From assembly GCF_002258315.1 (NCBI RefSeq), contig NZ_NOYD01000001.1, positions 407,335 through 471,334 of the forward strand: 64,000 bases of DNA. The letters run 5' to 3'. Source of the stretch: Rhodococcus sp. 06-462-5 (GTDB lineage Bacteria > Actinomycetota > Actinomycetes > Mycobacteriales > Mycobacteriaceae). Each line of letters starts with the position of its first letter. The first letter of the stretch is position 1. Below, piece by piece: positions 52,822-61,372 of this stretch. Both the position numbers and the translations under genes were made by a program. Below the pieces are notes generated by a model. The model ran no database searches and was not told where the DNA came from. It saw nothing but the letters and a program-made list of their open reading frames with translations.

Positions 52822-53673
52822 TTGGTCCCCATCAAGATCGGCGCGCTGGCAGCACATTTCGGGAGAGATGTCGATCGGGCCGTACTGAAGATCACCACGA
52901 TCATCTCCAGTGCGGCCCGAGAGGGTATAGATCTCCTGGTGCTGCCCGACGCGTCCCTCGGGGGCTACATCAACAGCCTGAGCAATCCGGATCCCGCGGA
53001 ACTGCCGCCCACCCTCGATCCCGACGGTCCGGAACTGGCGGCGATCATCGCCGCAGCCGGAGACATGACCATCTGCATCGGATACACCGAGTTGTCGAAA
53101 GGGCTGCGGTACAACGCTGCCGCGTGTCTGACGGGAGACGGCATTCTGGGTAGTCACCGCAAGGTGCACCAGCCGCTCGGAGAGTCGCTCGCCTACGCGG
53201 CCGGTGACCGGTTCGAGGCTTTCGATACCCCGGTGGGGCGGATGGGGATGCTGATCGACTACGACAAGACGTTCCCGGAGTCGGCGCGGACGTTGGCGCT
53301 CGACGGGGCGAGAATCATTGCGGCGCTGTCCGCGTGGCCGGCAAGCGTCACGGATCGCGCGTCCTCGCTCCCGAACGATCGGCAGTCCCGTCTGTTCGAT
53401 CTGTACGACGCGGCCCGCGCGGCCGAGAACCAGGTGGTGCTGGTCTCGTCCAATCAGACCGGAGTGATGGGTTCCCTCCGCTTTCTCGGACAGGCGAAGA
53501 TCGTCGGTCCCGGCGGCGACGTCCTGGCGCGGACCTGGTCCAAAGGGGGCCTTGCGGTGCACGAGATCGATGTCGACGCCGAGGTCGACCGTGCCCGCCG
53601 AGGGCTGCATCACCTGGCGGAGCGTAGAGTGGACGCATATCCGAACCTGTTGCAGGAGAAGCCGGCTCAATGA
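52822..53673 (+). CDS. Nitrilase-superfamily protein lacking catalytic Cys and Glu (Nit1C-linked)
   Basis: A 283-residue nitrilase-fold protein paralogous to the nitrilase at 50335. The fold motifs are kept, with Lys114 in HRKVHQPLGE, but the triad is broken: the catalytic Glu is Asp43 (LPDASLGGY) and the catalytic Cys is Asp146 (GMLIDYDKTFPES). It can hardly hydrolyse nitriles or amides in the usual way, so it may be a structural or regulatory partner. The start is probably TTG 52822, the first possible one after the upstream stop six bases earlier. Its stop overlaps the glycosyltransferase start as ATGA. It is similar in size to the active enzyme. Confidence 0.85.
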   Translation: MVPIKIGALAAHFGRDVDRAVLKITTIISSAAREGIDLLVLPDASLGGYINSLSNPDPAELPPTLDPDGPELAAIIAAAGDMTICIGYTELSKGLRYNAAACLTGDGILGSHRKVHQPLGESLAYAAGDRFEAFDTPVGRMGMLIDYDKTFPESARTLALDGARIIAALSAWPASVTDRASSLPNDRQSRLFDLYDAARAAENQVVLVSSNQTGVMGSLRFLGQAKIVGPGGDVLARTWSKGGLAVHEIDVDAEVDRARRGLHHLAERRVDAYPNLLQEKPAQ

Positions 53674-54731
53674 GAATCAGCCTGCTGACCTATTCGTCCA
53701 AGCCGCGCGGCGGAGTGGTGCACACGCTGGCGCTGGCGGAGGCGCTGGCGCGCGCCGGGCAGGACGTCTCGGTGTGGTCTCTGGGTCGCGGCGGTGACAG
53801 CACGTTCTTCCGTGCTGTCGACCCCGCGGTCGAGATCAGAATGGTCCCGTTCGAGCACCGAGACCAAGAGGGCGTCGGCGAACGCATACTGCGGTCCATA
53901 GATGTTCTCCGGCAGGCCTTCACACCGGACGAGTACGACATCGTGCACGCGCAGGACTGCATTTCCGCCAATGCCGCAGGCCGCTGCATCAGGACCATCC
54001 ATCACCTGGACGAGTTCACCACGCCCGAGCTCGCCGCGTGCCACGAACGCGCGATCACCGCCCCGTATGCGCGCATCTGCGTGTCGGCGGCGGTGGCGAG
54101 CGATGTTCGCCGTGGATGGGGATTCGAGCCCACGGTCATTCCCAACGGCGTCGATGCCGAGAGGTTCACCGCAGCTGCGCAATCGGGCCGATCGCACTGG
54201 CGTGAGAAGCTCGGCCGATACGTGCTCGCAGTCGGAGGTATCGAACCACGCAAGGGCAGTCTCGATCTACTCGAGGCCTTCGCTCGGTTGCGTCCGCACG
54301 ACCTGCGACTGGTCTTCGCCGGCGGCGAGACGCTGTTCGACTACCGCGGATATCGGACGGAGTTCGACCGCCGCGCAACCGAACTCGGTATCGAGCCGGT
54401 GATACTCGGTACCGTCGACGACGACGAGTTGCCGCACCTCGTGGCGCAGGCCGCCGTGCTGCCGTTCTTCTCCACCAAGGAGGGTTTCGGACTGGCTGCC
54501 ATGGAGGCTCTCGCGGCGTCGACTCCCGTCGTCGCGCGAGATCTCCCGGTACTGCGGGAAGTGTTCGGAGACAGCGTTATCTATGCGTCCACGCCGGCGA
54601 CCATGGCGGCCGAACTCGAACGTGCGCTCGTGACCCCGCAGGACTCGTCACCGGGCCTGACGTTGGCGCGCAGCCTGACGTGGGACGAGGCCGCGCGTCG
54701 ACATCTGAAGTTCTACTCCTCGCTCCGGTGA
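53670..54731 (+). CDS. MSMEG_0565 family glycosyltransferase (GT4 type)
   Basis: A 353-residue GT-B glycosyltransferase, last gene of the Nit1C operon. The N-terminal domain begins ISLLTYSSKPRGGVVHTLALAEAL; the middle linker VIPNGVDAERF and the LAVGGIEPRKGSLDLLEAF donor site follow. The E-x7-E-like motif is in FSTKEGFGLAAMEALAAS near residue 269. It transfers a sugar from a nucleotide sugar to an unknown acceptor, perhaps a Nit1C product. ATG 53670 overlaps the previous stop. Its 3' end overlaps the convergent adenylate cyclase gene by 19 bases. Confidence 0.9.
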   Translation: MRISLLTYSSKPRGGVVHTLALAEALARAGQDVSVWSLGRGGDSTFFRAVDPAVEIRMVPFEHRDQEGVGERILRSIDVLRQAFTPDEYDIVHAQDCISANAAGRCIRTIHHLDEFTTPELAACHERAITAPYARICVSAAVASDVRRGWGFEPTVIPNGVDAERFTAAAQSGRSHWREKLGRYVLAVGGIEPRKGSLDLLEAFARLRPHDLRLVFAGGETLFDYRGYRTEFDRRATELGIEPVILGTVDDDELPHLVAQAAVLPFFSTKEGFGLAAMEALAASTPVVARDLPVLREVFGDSVIYASTPATMAAELERALVTPQDSSPGLTLARSLTWDEAARRHLKFYSSLR

Positions 54732-55744
54732 CCGCTGCGCTTGTTGCGCTTGAGACGATGGGGCTTGAGCTTGTGAAAACCCTTGACCCGTAGTGAGCGA
54801 ATCGATTTGAGGTAGAACTCGGAATCGTGACGCAGTTCCTCGGTCATGACGGTGTCGACGAGAGTCGTGCCCGGATTGGCCGAACTGGTCAGGCGCGCAG
54901 CGATGTTGACCACCGACCCGTACAGGTCACCGTAACGGGCGAGAACCGGGCCCCAGGCCAGTCCGACCCGCAGGTCCGGCATGTCCTCCTGCTCGGCGAA
55001 CGCGTCCTGCAGGTCCAGGGCGATGTGGGCGGCGTCCTCGGGAGTCTGCGCGCTGAACATCACCTCGTCGCCGACGTTCTTGATCACCGAACCACGGCCG
55101 CGCGCAATGATATTGGTGGCGAGCGACTCGAACTCCTCGAGGAGTGTCGTCAGTTCGCCGATGTCGAGTCGACGCGTCAGGCTGGTGTAGCCGACCATGT
55201 CCGCGAAGCCGACGGCCATGACGGGGCTGTCGGTGGCGTCGTCGGGCGCGGCGATGGACCGTCCGGCTGCTGCTGCCAGATGCCGACGCCAGGTGTAACC
55301 CTGGAGCGCTTCGAGGGTGGGCACCGTCTCGGCGGCGATGTCCCTGGCGTTGCGCCGGATGGCGTCGATGTCGTTCTTGTCCTCGTCGCTACTGGTGATG
55401 CGCTCGAGGATGTGAGAGTTCACAACGCCCACTTGCCATTCCGCGAGCCTGGACATCGACTGGCCGAGAGTGCGCGCGATGGCGACCTCCATCTCGGGCT
55501 TGATGACCTTCTGCTCGGTGAGTCCGGTGATCAGCTTCAGTGCCTCGAGGTCCGCGTCGGTGTAGACGACCGCCTCGGTGTCTGTGTGGATGGGAAAGCC
55601 CATGCCGATCCACAGCGCGATGACCCGCTCGAGCGGCAGCCCCGACTTGTCGACGATGTCGGACCGGGTGTACTTCGGCGTGCCCCCCAGGAGATTGCGT
55701 TCGATCTCCGCTTGCACCACCGAGTTGATCTGGTTCTCAGGCAT
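54713..55744 (-). CDS. Class III adenylate/guanylate cyclase with N-terminal regulatory domain
   Basis: A 343-residue protein. The N-terminal half (about 1-165) is helical and resembles the regulatory region of mycobacterial pH-sensing cyclases such as Rv1264/Rv2212 (RSDIVDKSGLPLERVIALWIGMGFP). The cyclase homology domain follows with the metal Asp in VGFADMVGYTSLTRRL, KNVGDEVMFSA, the YGSVVNIAARL segment with the transition-state Asn and Arg. It should make cyclic AMP. ATG 55744 lies inside the last codons of the upstream HAD-PlsC gene (8-base overlap), so it is the third gene of the glycerolipid operon. Confidence 0.87.
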   Translation of the reverse strand: MPENQINSVVQAEIERNLLGGTPKYTRSDIVDKSGLPLERVIALWIGMGFPIHTDTEAVVYTDADLEALKLITGLTEQKVIKPEMEVAIARTLGQSMSRLAEWQVGVVNSHILERITSSDEDKNDIDAIRRNARDIAAETVPTLEALQGYTWRRHLAAAAGRSIAAPDDATDSPVMAVGFADMVGYTSLTRRLDIGELTTLLEEFESLATNIIARGRGSVIKNVGDEVMFSAQTPEDAAHIALDLQDAFAEQEDMPDLRVGLAWGPVLARYGDLYGSVVNIAARLTSSANPGTTLVDTVMTEELRHDSEFYLKSIRSLRVKGFHKLKPHRLKRNKRSGHRSEE

Positions 55745-57164
55745 ATCCCAACGTTCTGTCGAAATAGGAACGGACATCGTCCACGTACGAGTCGATCTTC
55801 TCGGGCTCCCAGTCCGTGGTGGGAATGGGCTCGCCGACGGTGACCTTGACGGTACCGGAATGGACGGTGAAATCCTTTTTCCACATCACGTCGCCCGCAT
55901 TGTGGATGACGATCGGAACGATGGGTACTCCGGCCTGCATCGCCAGGTGGAAGCCGCCCTTCTTGAATCGGCCGAGACGAGAGGTAGGCATTCGTGTGCC
56001 CTCGGGCGCGATGGCGACCGAGATGCCACTGTGCAACTTCTCGATGGCCGGACGCATCGCCTCACGCGCCTGAGCGGGATCGCCACGGTCGACGTACGCG
56101 ACGTCGAAGATCCTGCCCAGCAGCGCGAATCGTGGGTCGCGTTCGAGTTCTCGCTTGGCGACCGCGGTGATGTCGCGTCGAAGAATGGAGGTGACGATGA
56201 TCGAGTCGGCGGTGCTCTGGTGGTTGAACATGAAGACCGCAGGCCGTGCCGACCACGCGTTCTCGGTGCCGGTCACGTCGAGCTTCACGCCGGCGATGGT
56301 CAACGCGATGTCCGGCGCGATGGTGCTGGTGATGTTCGCTCCGTTGCGTCGGCTGCGCGTCAGCAGGCCCAACCCCAGGCCGATCGATGCACTGGCCAAC
56401 ACCGAACCCAGAGCGGCGGTGCTGCGCACCGCGGAGGTCAGGTCGGTGCCGCGCTTGGGGCTCTCCAGCGTCAGCGACGGCCACTTCTTCTTGGCGGCGT
56501 ACCGCTGAAGTTCCGGATCCGGATTGAGTGCGACGGGACGCCCGACGGCCTCGAGCAGCGGCACGTCCTCCCCGCCGTTGGAGTAGGCGAAGCAGCCGGC
56601 CAGAGCGATGCCTTCCCGCTCGGCGTAGTCGATCGCGGCCTGTGCCTTGCGCGGCCCCCACAGCGAATCGCCGACCAGTTCGCCGGTGAGTATCCCGTCG
56701 GTGACCACCGGAGTGGTGCAGAGCAGAGTCTCGAACATCATGTCCTGCTGCACGGGCAGCGCCTGATACGGCGTGGCCGAGGTGGCCATCACCAGTCGGT
56801 GCCCGGCATGGCGATGAGCTTCGACGAGGGCGCGTGCCTGCGGGTAGATCATCGGCGCGATCTCGTTGCGGAACAACGTGTACGCCTGCTCCATCAGGTC
56901 TTCTTCCCGCCGCCCCTCGAGGCCGCGGACTGCCTTGCCCATCAGATTGTCGACCGGGGAGTTGCGCATCCGCATCTCGACGACGGCGCTGGATATCTCC
57001 CACAGTTCCTTGACCGTCACGTCCAGGGTCTTGAGTCGTTCGAGAAACACTGCGCGGGCCGAGAACCCGTTGATCAGAGTGCCGTCGAGATCGAAGAATG
57101 CCACGGTGTCTCGGCCGGGTGGAGCGGCGGCGATCGCGATGAGTCGATCGTCGAATTCGGTCAT
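55737..57164 (-). CDS. plsC: HAD-IB hydrolase fused to 1-acylglycerol-3-phosphate acyltransferase
   Basis: A 475-residue fusion like Rv2483c. The N-terminal HAD domain (about 1-240) has the nucleophile in FFDLDGTLI near residue 25, plus SNGGEDVPLLEAVG. The C-terminal acyltransferase (about 280-475) has the HX4D motif in FNHQSTADS and APEGTRMP. The acyltransferase would make phosphatidic acid from lysophosphatidic acid; the phosphatase could be active on a lipid or serine-phosphate-like compound. ATG 57164 overlaps the plsB stop by four bases. It is the middle gene of the operon. Confidence 0.9.
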   Translation of the reverse strand: MTEFDDRLIAIAAAPPGRDTVAFFDLDGTLINGFSARAVFLERLKTLDVTVKELWEISSAVVEMRMRNSPVDNLMGKAVRGLEGRREEDLMEQAYTLFRNEIAPMIYPQARALVEAHRHAGHRLVMATSATPYQALPVQQDMMFETLLCTTPVVTDGILTGELVGDSLWGPRKAQAAIDYAEREGIALAGCFAYSNGGEDVPLLEAVGRPVALNPDPELQRYAAKKKWPSLTLESPKRGTDLTSAVRSTAALGSVLASASIGLGLGLLTRSRRNGANITSTIAPDIALTIAGVKLDVTGTENAWSARPAVFMFNHQSTADSIIVTSILRRDITAVAKRELERDPRFALLGRIFDVAYVDRGDPAQAREAMRPAIEKLHSGISVAIAPEGTRMPTSRLGRFKKGGFHLAMQAGVPIVPIVIHNAGDVMWKKDFTVHSGTVKVTVGEPIPTTDWEPEKIDSYVDDVRSYFDRTLGYA

Positions 57165-59458
57165 GAATTGTTCTCCTCGGGGGCCGAGATCGGTTCCACC
57201 TCGCGCAGCATGCGGTGCGCCATGTCGCGGATCGTGCGCACCTTGCGTGCCCACTCGTCGATCTCCAGCGCAAACGCCCTGCGGCGGCGGGCGATACCGT
57301 CCGCGCTCGAATCGACCAGATCGCGATTCTCCGCCAATTGCAGTGCAGTGTCGAACAATTCACCGGAGATCGACTCGCTGTGATCGAGCTGCTGACGAAG
57401 CCGTCTGGCCTGCGCGGCACCGAGGCATTCCGAGATGAACTTCGGCTTGTCGAACTCACCGCTCTGCGGCAGCAACATCAGCTGATCGGCAACGACCTGG
57501 TACGCCTCGAAGATCGGCTGCAACACGCGGTGCGCCAGGTGCAGATCCTGTGACTGAAGTTGTCGCGCAGCGTAATCGGGGTCGCTGATGTGGGTGCGCC
57601 AGTCCGGATCGATGAGATCGACCTCGGATTCGAGCCGTTCGCCGAAGTCCTTCTTGTCGCCGAAGAAGAACTCGAACTTGAGCAGATCACGCAACTGCAG
57701 TGCCGACTGCCACAGGGATTCCTCCGTCAATGGTGTCGATTCGCCGCTGGTCGGCAGCACGACCAACTCGCCGATGGCGCGCATGACGAAGAAGTGGATG
57801 GCGTTGTTGCGGAAGAACGCTGCCACCAGATGCTTGTCCTGAGCCAGATAGAACAGCGGCTCGGGGCCGTCGTCGAAACGTTTGACGACGTTGGCGTTGA
57901 CCTGTGCGATGACGGCCGAGCGCACGACGTCCACGTCGGCGATGTCCACGCCGCCCGCGGTGGGCAGGTTGCGGCGTTTGATGTAGCGCGCGAGCGGGGC
58001 GATGATCGCCCACATCTCGTTGACGTTGAGGGCGCGATCCTCGATGCCGAGCAGGGCCATGGTGACCAACGCCGCCGGCGTCACCGGAGTCGCGTCGTTG
58101 ATCGCATGGGAGACACCGAGCGCGATCTTCTGCACCGCCACTCGCTTGTCGGGGTTGTCGGCGACGATCGACGCCACCGACATCGGCTCGCCGAAGTTGA
58201 GGTACACGTTGCCGCGCAACGTGCCCTGCGCACGGATGTAGCCGATGGCCATGCGAATGCCCTCGGCCTGCTTCTTCGCTCCGTGCGATTCCTCGGCCAT
58301 CGCGCCGACCTCGTGCAGGCGGTCGTAGGTGATGGACGTCGGAACCAGATAGACGTCCTCGGCATCGCTGGTCTCGAGTGCGTCGACCAGATAGGTCAAC
58401 AAGCCGAACCGCGGCGGGCGGAGCTTTCCGGTGCGGCTTCGGCCGCCCTCGATGTACCACTCCAGGTTGAACCGCTTGCTCAGCAGGAAGCTCATGTACT
58501 GACGCAGCGTCCACTTGTAGATCGCGTCGGAGAACTTGCGCTGAATGAGTACGACGCCACTGCGTTTCGCGATCGGACCCAGCGGCCAGAAGCCGACGTT
58601 GATGCCGCCCATGACGTGGTTGAGCGGCAGACCTTCGGCCAGCAGCGCGGGACGCAGCACGAGTGGATCGAGATAGGAACGGTGGTTGGGCAGGAACACC
58701 AGCGGATAGTTCTTGTTGAGTTCGCGCACCTTCTGCAGTTGATCGCGGTCCACGTCGACCTTGTAGGCCCGCGAGAAGTACGCCCCGAGGGTTCCCCACA
58801 TCTCGACTGCGCGGCGGGTCTCGGTTGCGACCATCTCACCGAGGATGTCCTGGACACGCTTGTCGACGGCCTCGCGATCCTGGCCGACCTCCTCCGCGAG
58901 CTCGGTGATTCCGTCCCGGAACTTCTTCTGTTCCGTCATGTCCTCGACGACGAAGCGCGGAATCTTGTACTCGGAGCCGATGACGCCGCGCTCGGCCTTG
59001 TCCAATGCCAGACTGGCCTGACGCAGGATGAACGACGACAGGGACGTGCCGCCGCCGCGCTCGAACCGCTCTCGTAGATCACTGAGTGTCGCGGGCTCTC
59101 CGACGAGAACTGCGGAGTGGTCTGGGTCGTCGCCTGCCACCCATCGCTGCCACACCTGCGTGGGCTTGGACCGACCACGGGGCGCGAAGATGCGATGCAG
59201 AATGCCGTTCTTGCGATCGGACAACGTGACCCGCAACGGGATGAGCAGCGGATCGTCGGCGTACCCGCGAACGCTGTCCGACAGTGACGTTCTCGCCTCA
59301 CCGGAAAGCACAACCGAGGGCGGACGGGGCTCGCCGTCCGGTGTGGTGGCGTCGATCCACTGATTCAGAGCCTGCACCTCGAGGGTGGATTTGGCGTCGA
59401 GCAAATACACGTGCGGACCGTCGCTGAGCGACTGTTCGTCCGCGTCGAGGTGGTACAT
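57161..59458 (-). CDS. plsB: Glycerol-3-phosphate 1-O-acyltransferase (PlsB family)
   Basis: A 765-residue PlsB-type acyltransferase like Rv2482c. The acyltransferase motif I is PNHRSYLDPLV (HX4D) and GGRSRTGKLRPPRFGLL is the substrate-binding block; NVYLNFGEP follows. A long N-terminal region (about 240 residues) and a long C-terminal helical region complete it. It catalyses the first acylation step of phospholipid and triacylglycerol synthesis at the membrane. ATG 59458 has AGGAG upstream. It is the first gene of the three-gene lipid operon. Confidence 0.9.
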   Translation of the reverse strand: MYHLDADEQSLSDGPHVYLLDAKSTLEVQALNQWIDATTPDGEPRPPSVVLSGEARTSLSDSVRGYADDPLLIPLRVTLSDRKNGILHRIFAPRGRSKPTQVWQRWVAGDDPDHSAVLVGEPATLSDLRERFERGGGTSLSSFILRQASLALDKAERGVIGSEYKIPRFVVEDMTEQKKFRDGITELAEEVGQDREAVDKRVQDILGEMVATETRRAVEMWGTLGAYFSRAYKVDVDRDQLQKVRELNKNYPLVFLPNHRSYLDPLVLRPALLAEGLPLNHVMGGINVGFWPLGPIAKRSGVVLIQRKFSDAIYKWTLRQYMSFLLSKRFNLEWYIEGGRSRTGKLRPPRFGLLTYLVDALETSDAEDVYLVPTSITYDRLHEVGAMAEESHGAKKQAEGIRMAIGYIRAQGTLRGNVYLNFGEPMSVASIVADNPDKRVAVQKIALGVSHAINDATPVTPAALVTMALLGIEDRALNVNEMWAIIAPLARYIKRRNLPTAGGVDIADVDVVRSAVIAQVNANVVKRFDDGPEPLFYLAQDKHLVAAFFRNNAIHFFVMRAIGELVVLPTSGESTPLTEESLWQSALQLRDLLKFEFFFGDKKDFGERLESEVDLIDPDWRTHISDPDYAARQLQSQDLHLAHRVLQPIFEAYQVVADQLMLLPQSGEFDKPKFISECLGAAQARRLRQQLDHSESISGELFDTALQLAENRDLVDSSADGIARRRRAFALEIDEWARKVRTIRDMAHRMLREVEPISAPEENNS

Positions 59459-59865
59459 CGAGACTCCTGTTCCGCACCTCCGCAAGAAGGCACGCCGCCA
59501 GGCTACGCGGCAGAAACCGAGTGCGAGGGTGGTTCGGTGAGGTGGTTCCGGGACGCCGATCTCGCCTGAAGTCGCGCGGCTACTCGCCGGTACCCCGGTG
59601 GGGGTCGACGGCACGCCGATTGGACTCGACGGGCGCGCGGGAGGGCTGTCGTATAGAGTCGGATGCATCGGCCTTCTCGGCCACCACAATCTAAGTGTTA
59701 ATCCAAGTAACAGCTACTTGCGGTTACAGTTACTTGGATTAACAGATAAATCGCCTCAGGGGCCTTTCGTGTGACTATCCGACGCGCCCTACGCCGCCCC
59801 GGCCACATCTCACCTGCATCTGTGCGACAGTATTCGCAAACACTTTCGAGAAAGGCCGGTAGTCG
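59459..59865. other. 407-base intergenic region between plsB and the DUF6319-like gene
   Basis: The region is divergent, so it must hold the promoters of both genes. From 59459 to 59690 it is GC-rich with no gene or clear structure apart from a small GGCC-TTCTC-GGCC hairpin at 59670-59682. From 59691 to 59760 it turns AT-rich around the inverted repeat at 59698-59742. The last 100 bases lead to the start at 59866 and contain GAGAAAGG as ribosome binding site. Confidence 0.6.
59698..59742. promoter_or_regulatory. Perfect 14-bp inverted repeat of AT-rich sequence
   Basis: TTAATCCAAGTAAC (59698-59711) and GTTACTTGGATTAA (59729-59742) are exact complements with a 17-base spacer. Inside the spacer TACTTG (59715-59720) is another partial copy of the half-site. 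The AT-rich nature in a GC-rich genome and the long spacer suggest a binding site for a dimeric regulator of plsB or of the plus-strand gene. Confidence 0.55.
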
Positions 59866-60564
59866 ATGCCACCCCGTGGGCGCGCAGTGAACGATTCGTT
59901 GACTCCCGAGAATCTGACGACACTGGCCGCGGCGCTCGCCGAGGGGCGTCGGGCCACCGTCTATCTCCGTGAACCGAACCCGAGCCTCGGCCTGCCCGAC
60001 GGCACCTCCGCGAAGGTCGTGTCGATCGACGGCAACACGGTCACGATCAGCCCGAAGGGCGTCAACGACGAATTGCCCTACGAGGCCGAGGAACTGCGCA
60101 TCACCCGCAACGCGGCTACCCCGCCGGCTCCGGCCAAGCGGGCACCTGCCAAGAAGACCCCGCCGGCTGCGTCGGTGAGAAATGCCGAGCCGCTGCAACC
60201 CAAGGCGGAACAGGTACAGCCCAAGGCGGTGGCGGAACAACCGAAGACAGTGGCACCGCAGAGTTCTGCTCCCCGTCGAGTCAAGAAGGCACCGGGCGGA
60301 GTCAGCGTCACCATTCATGCCGGGGCCGACAACGATTGGTCGGTCACCGTCACTCAGGGCGCGAAGCGGCCAACCAAAGCGCAACCGGTGAGCCCCGAGT
60401 CGGTGAGCCGCGCTGTTCGAGAGTTGGGCGATCCCACGGCGCGCGACGCTGTCGAGGCGGTCATCTCCCATGCGCGCGAGGAGGCTGCTCGACGCGTTGC
60501 GGAACTGAGCCGGCAACTCGAGGAGGCGCGTACGACGCTTGCCGCCCTCGAGCAGGACGTATGA
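59866..60564 (+). CDS. DUF6319-like actinobacterial protein
   Basis: A 232-residue protein of an actinobacterial family that I associate with DUF6319, function unknown. The N-terminal domain of about 75 residues contains LTTLAAALAEGRRATVYLREPNP, the GTSAKVVSIDGNTVTISPKGV strands and a DELPYEAEELRITR end, like a small beta-barrel. An Ala/Pro/Lys-rich low-complexity linker (about 80-145) follows, then a VTIHAGADNDWSVTVTQGAKRP segment and a helical coiled-coil-like C-terminus (AREEAARRVAELSRQLEEARTTLAALE). ATG 59866. Confidence 0.75.
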   Translation: MPPRGRAVNDSLTPENLTTLAAALAEGRRATVYLREPNPSLGLPDGTSAKVVSIDGNTVTISPKGVNDELPYEAEELRITRNAATPPAPAKRAPAKKTPPAASVRNAEPLQPKAEQVQPKAVAEQPKTVAPQSSAPRRVKKAPGGVSVTIHAGADNDWSVTVTQGAKRPTKAQPVSPESVSRAVRELGDPTARDAVEAVISHAREEAARRVAELSRQLEEARTTLAALEQDV

Positions 60565-60630
60565 ACGACTCGCTCGTGTTCGTACACCTGTTGTTGCTAG
60601 GGTTCTGCCGACACCGCTGAGAGGGAGTAC

Positions 60631-61287
60631 ATGTTCAAGAAAATCATGCTCGTCGTCGTGGGGGCGGCTGCAATCGTAGCCAGCGTCGGCGTGGGGTCCG
60701 CATCCGCGGCCACTCCAGCTGCTCTCGGCGGCGGCTCGGGAATCATCGTCGGTGGTCAGGCCGAGTGCACGCTGACGACGATCGGAAACGACCGCAACGG
60801 AAACCTGGTCGGCTTCACCGCCGGTCACTGTGGCCAAGCAGGTGCCTCCATCGTTCCCGAGTACGACACCTCCCTCGGTGAGGTCGGCCGCATCGCGTTC
60901 TCCAACCCGGAATACGACTACGCGCTCATCGAATTCCAGCGTGACAAGGTCGCACCGATCAACCGCGTCGGCAACGTGACCATCTCTCAGGTCGGCCCGC
61001 CGACGGCGTTCCCGAACATCGTGTGCAAGGAAGGCCGTACCACCGGCAACACCTGCGGACTCGCGTACGGCGACATCCTGCAGTCGCAGGAGACCTGGGC
61101 TCAGCTGTGCGTCGTCGAAGGTGACTCGGGCAGCCCGGTCGTCGTCGGCAACACCCTCGTCGGCATGGTCAACGCCTACCTCGGTGTGGCGTGCTTCGGC
61201 CCCGAGGTCGGCACCAACTTCGACGCGATCCTTCGCAACGTCGATCAGGGCAACGGACTCGGCGCAGGATTCGTCCCGGCTCCCTAG
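60631..61287 (+). CDS. Secreted trypsin-like serine protease (S1 family)
   Basis: A 218-residue chymotrypsin-fold peptidase. The signal peptide of about 27 residues ends near GSASAATPA. The triad is visible: His in GFTAGHCG, Asp in EYDYALIEF and Ser in VEGDSGSPVV. Four Cys of the mature part can form two disulfides. It is short compared with trypsin, like alpha-lytic-type enzymes without a long pro-region. It acts outside the cell on proteins. ATG 60631 with GAGAGGGAG upstream. A strong terminator follows 19 bases after the stop. Confidence 0.9.
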   Translation: MFKKIMLVVVGAAAIVASVGVGSASAATPAALGGGSGIIVGGQAECTLTTIGNDRNGNLVGFTAGHCGQAGASIVPEYDTSLGEVGRIAFSNPEYDYALIEFQRDKVAPINRVGNVTISQVGPPTAFPNIVCKEGRTTGNTCGLAYGDILQSQETWAQLCVVEGDSGSPVVVGNTLVGMVNAYLGVACFGPEVGTNFDAILRNVDQGNGLGAGFVPAP

Positions 61288-61306
61288 CTCCACCACGTTT
61301 CGGCCC

Positions 61307-61346
61307 AAGGCCCCGTTCGCGCAACGCATCGCGCGAACGGGGCCTT
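61307..61346. terminator. Strong bidirectional terminator
   Basis: AAGGCCCCGTTCGCGC (61307-61322) and its perfect 16-bp complement (61331-61346) with an 8-base loop, between the convergent protease and TetR genes. The stem ends in CTTCG on the plus strand and in TTGG on the minus strand. Confidence 0.85.
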
Positions 61347-61372
61347 CGTCGTTCGCGAGGTCCGTGCTGCTC

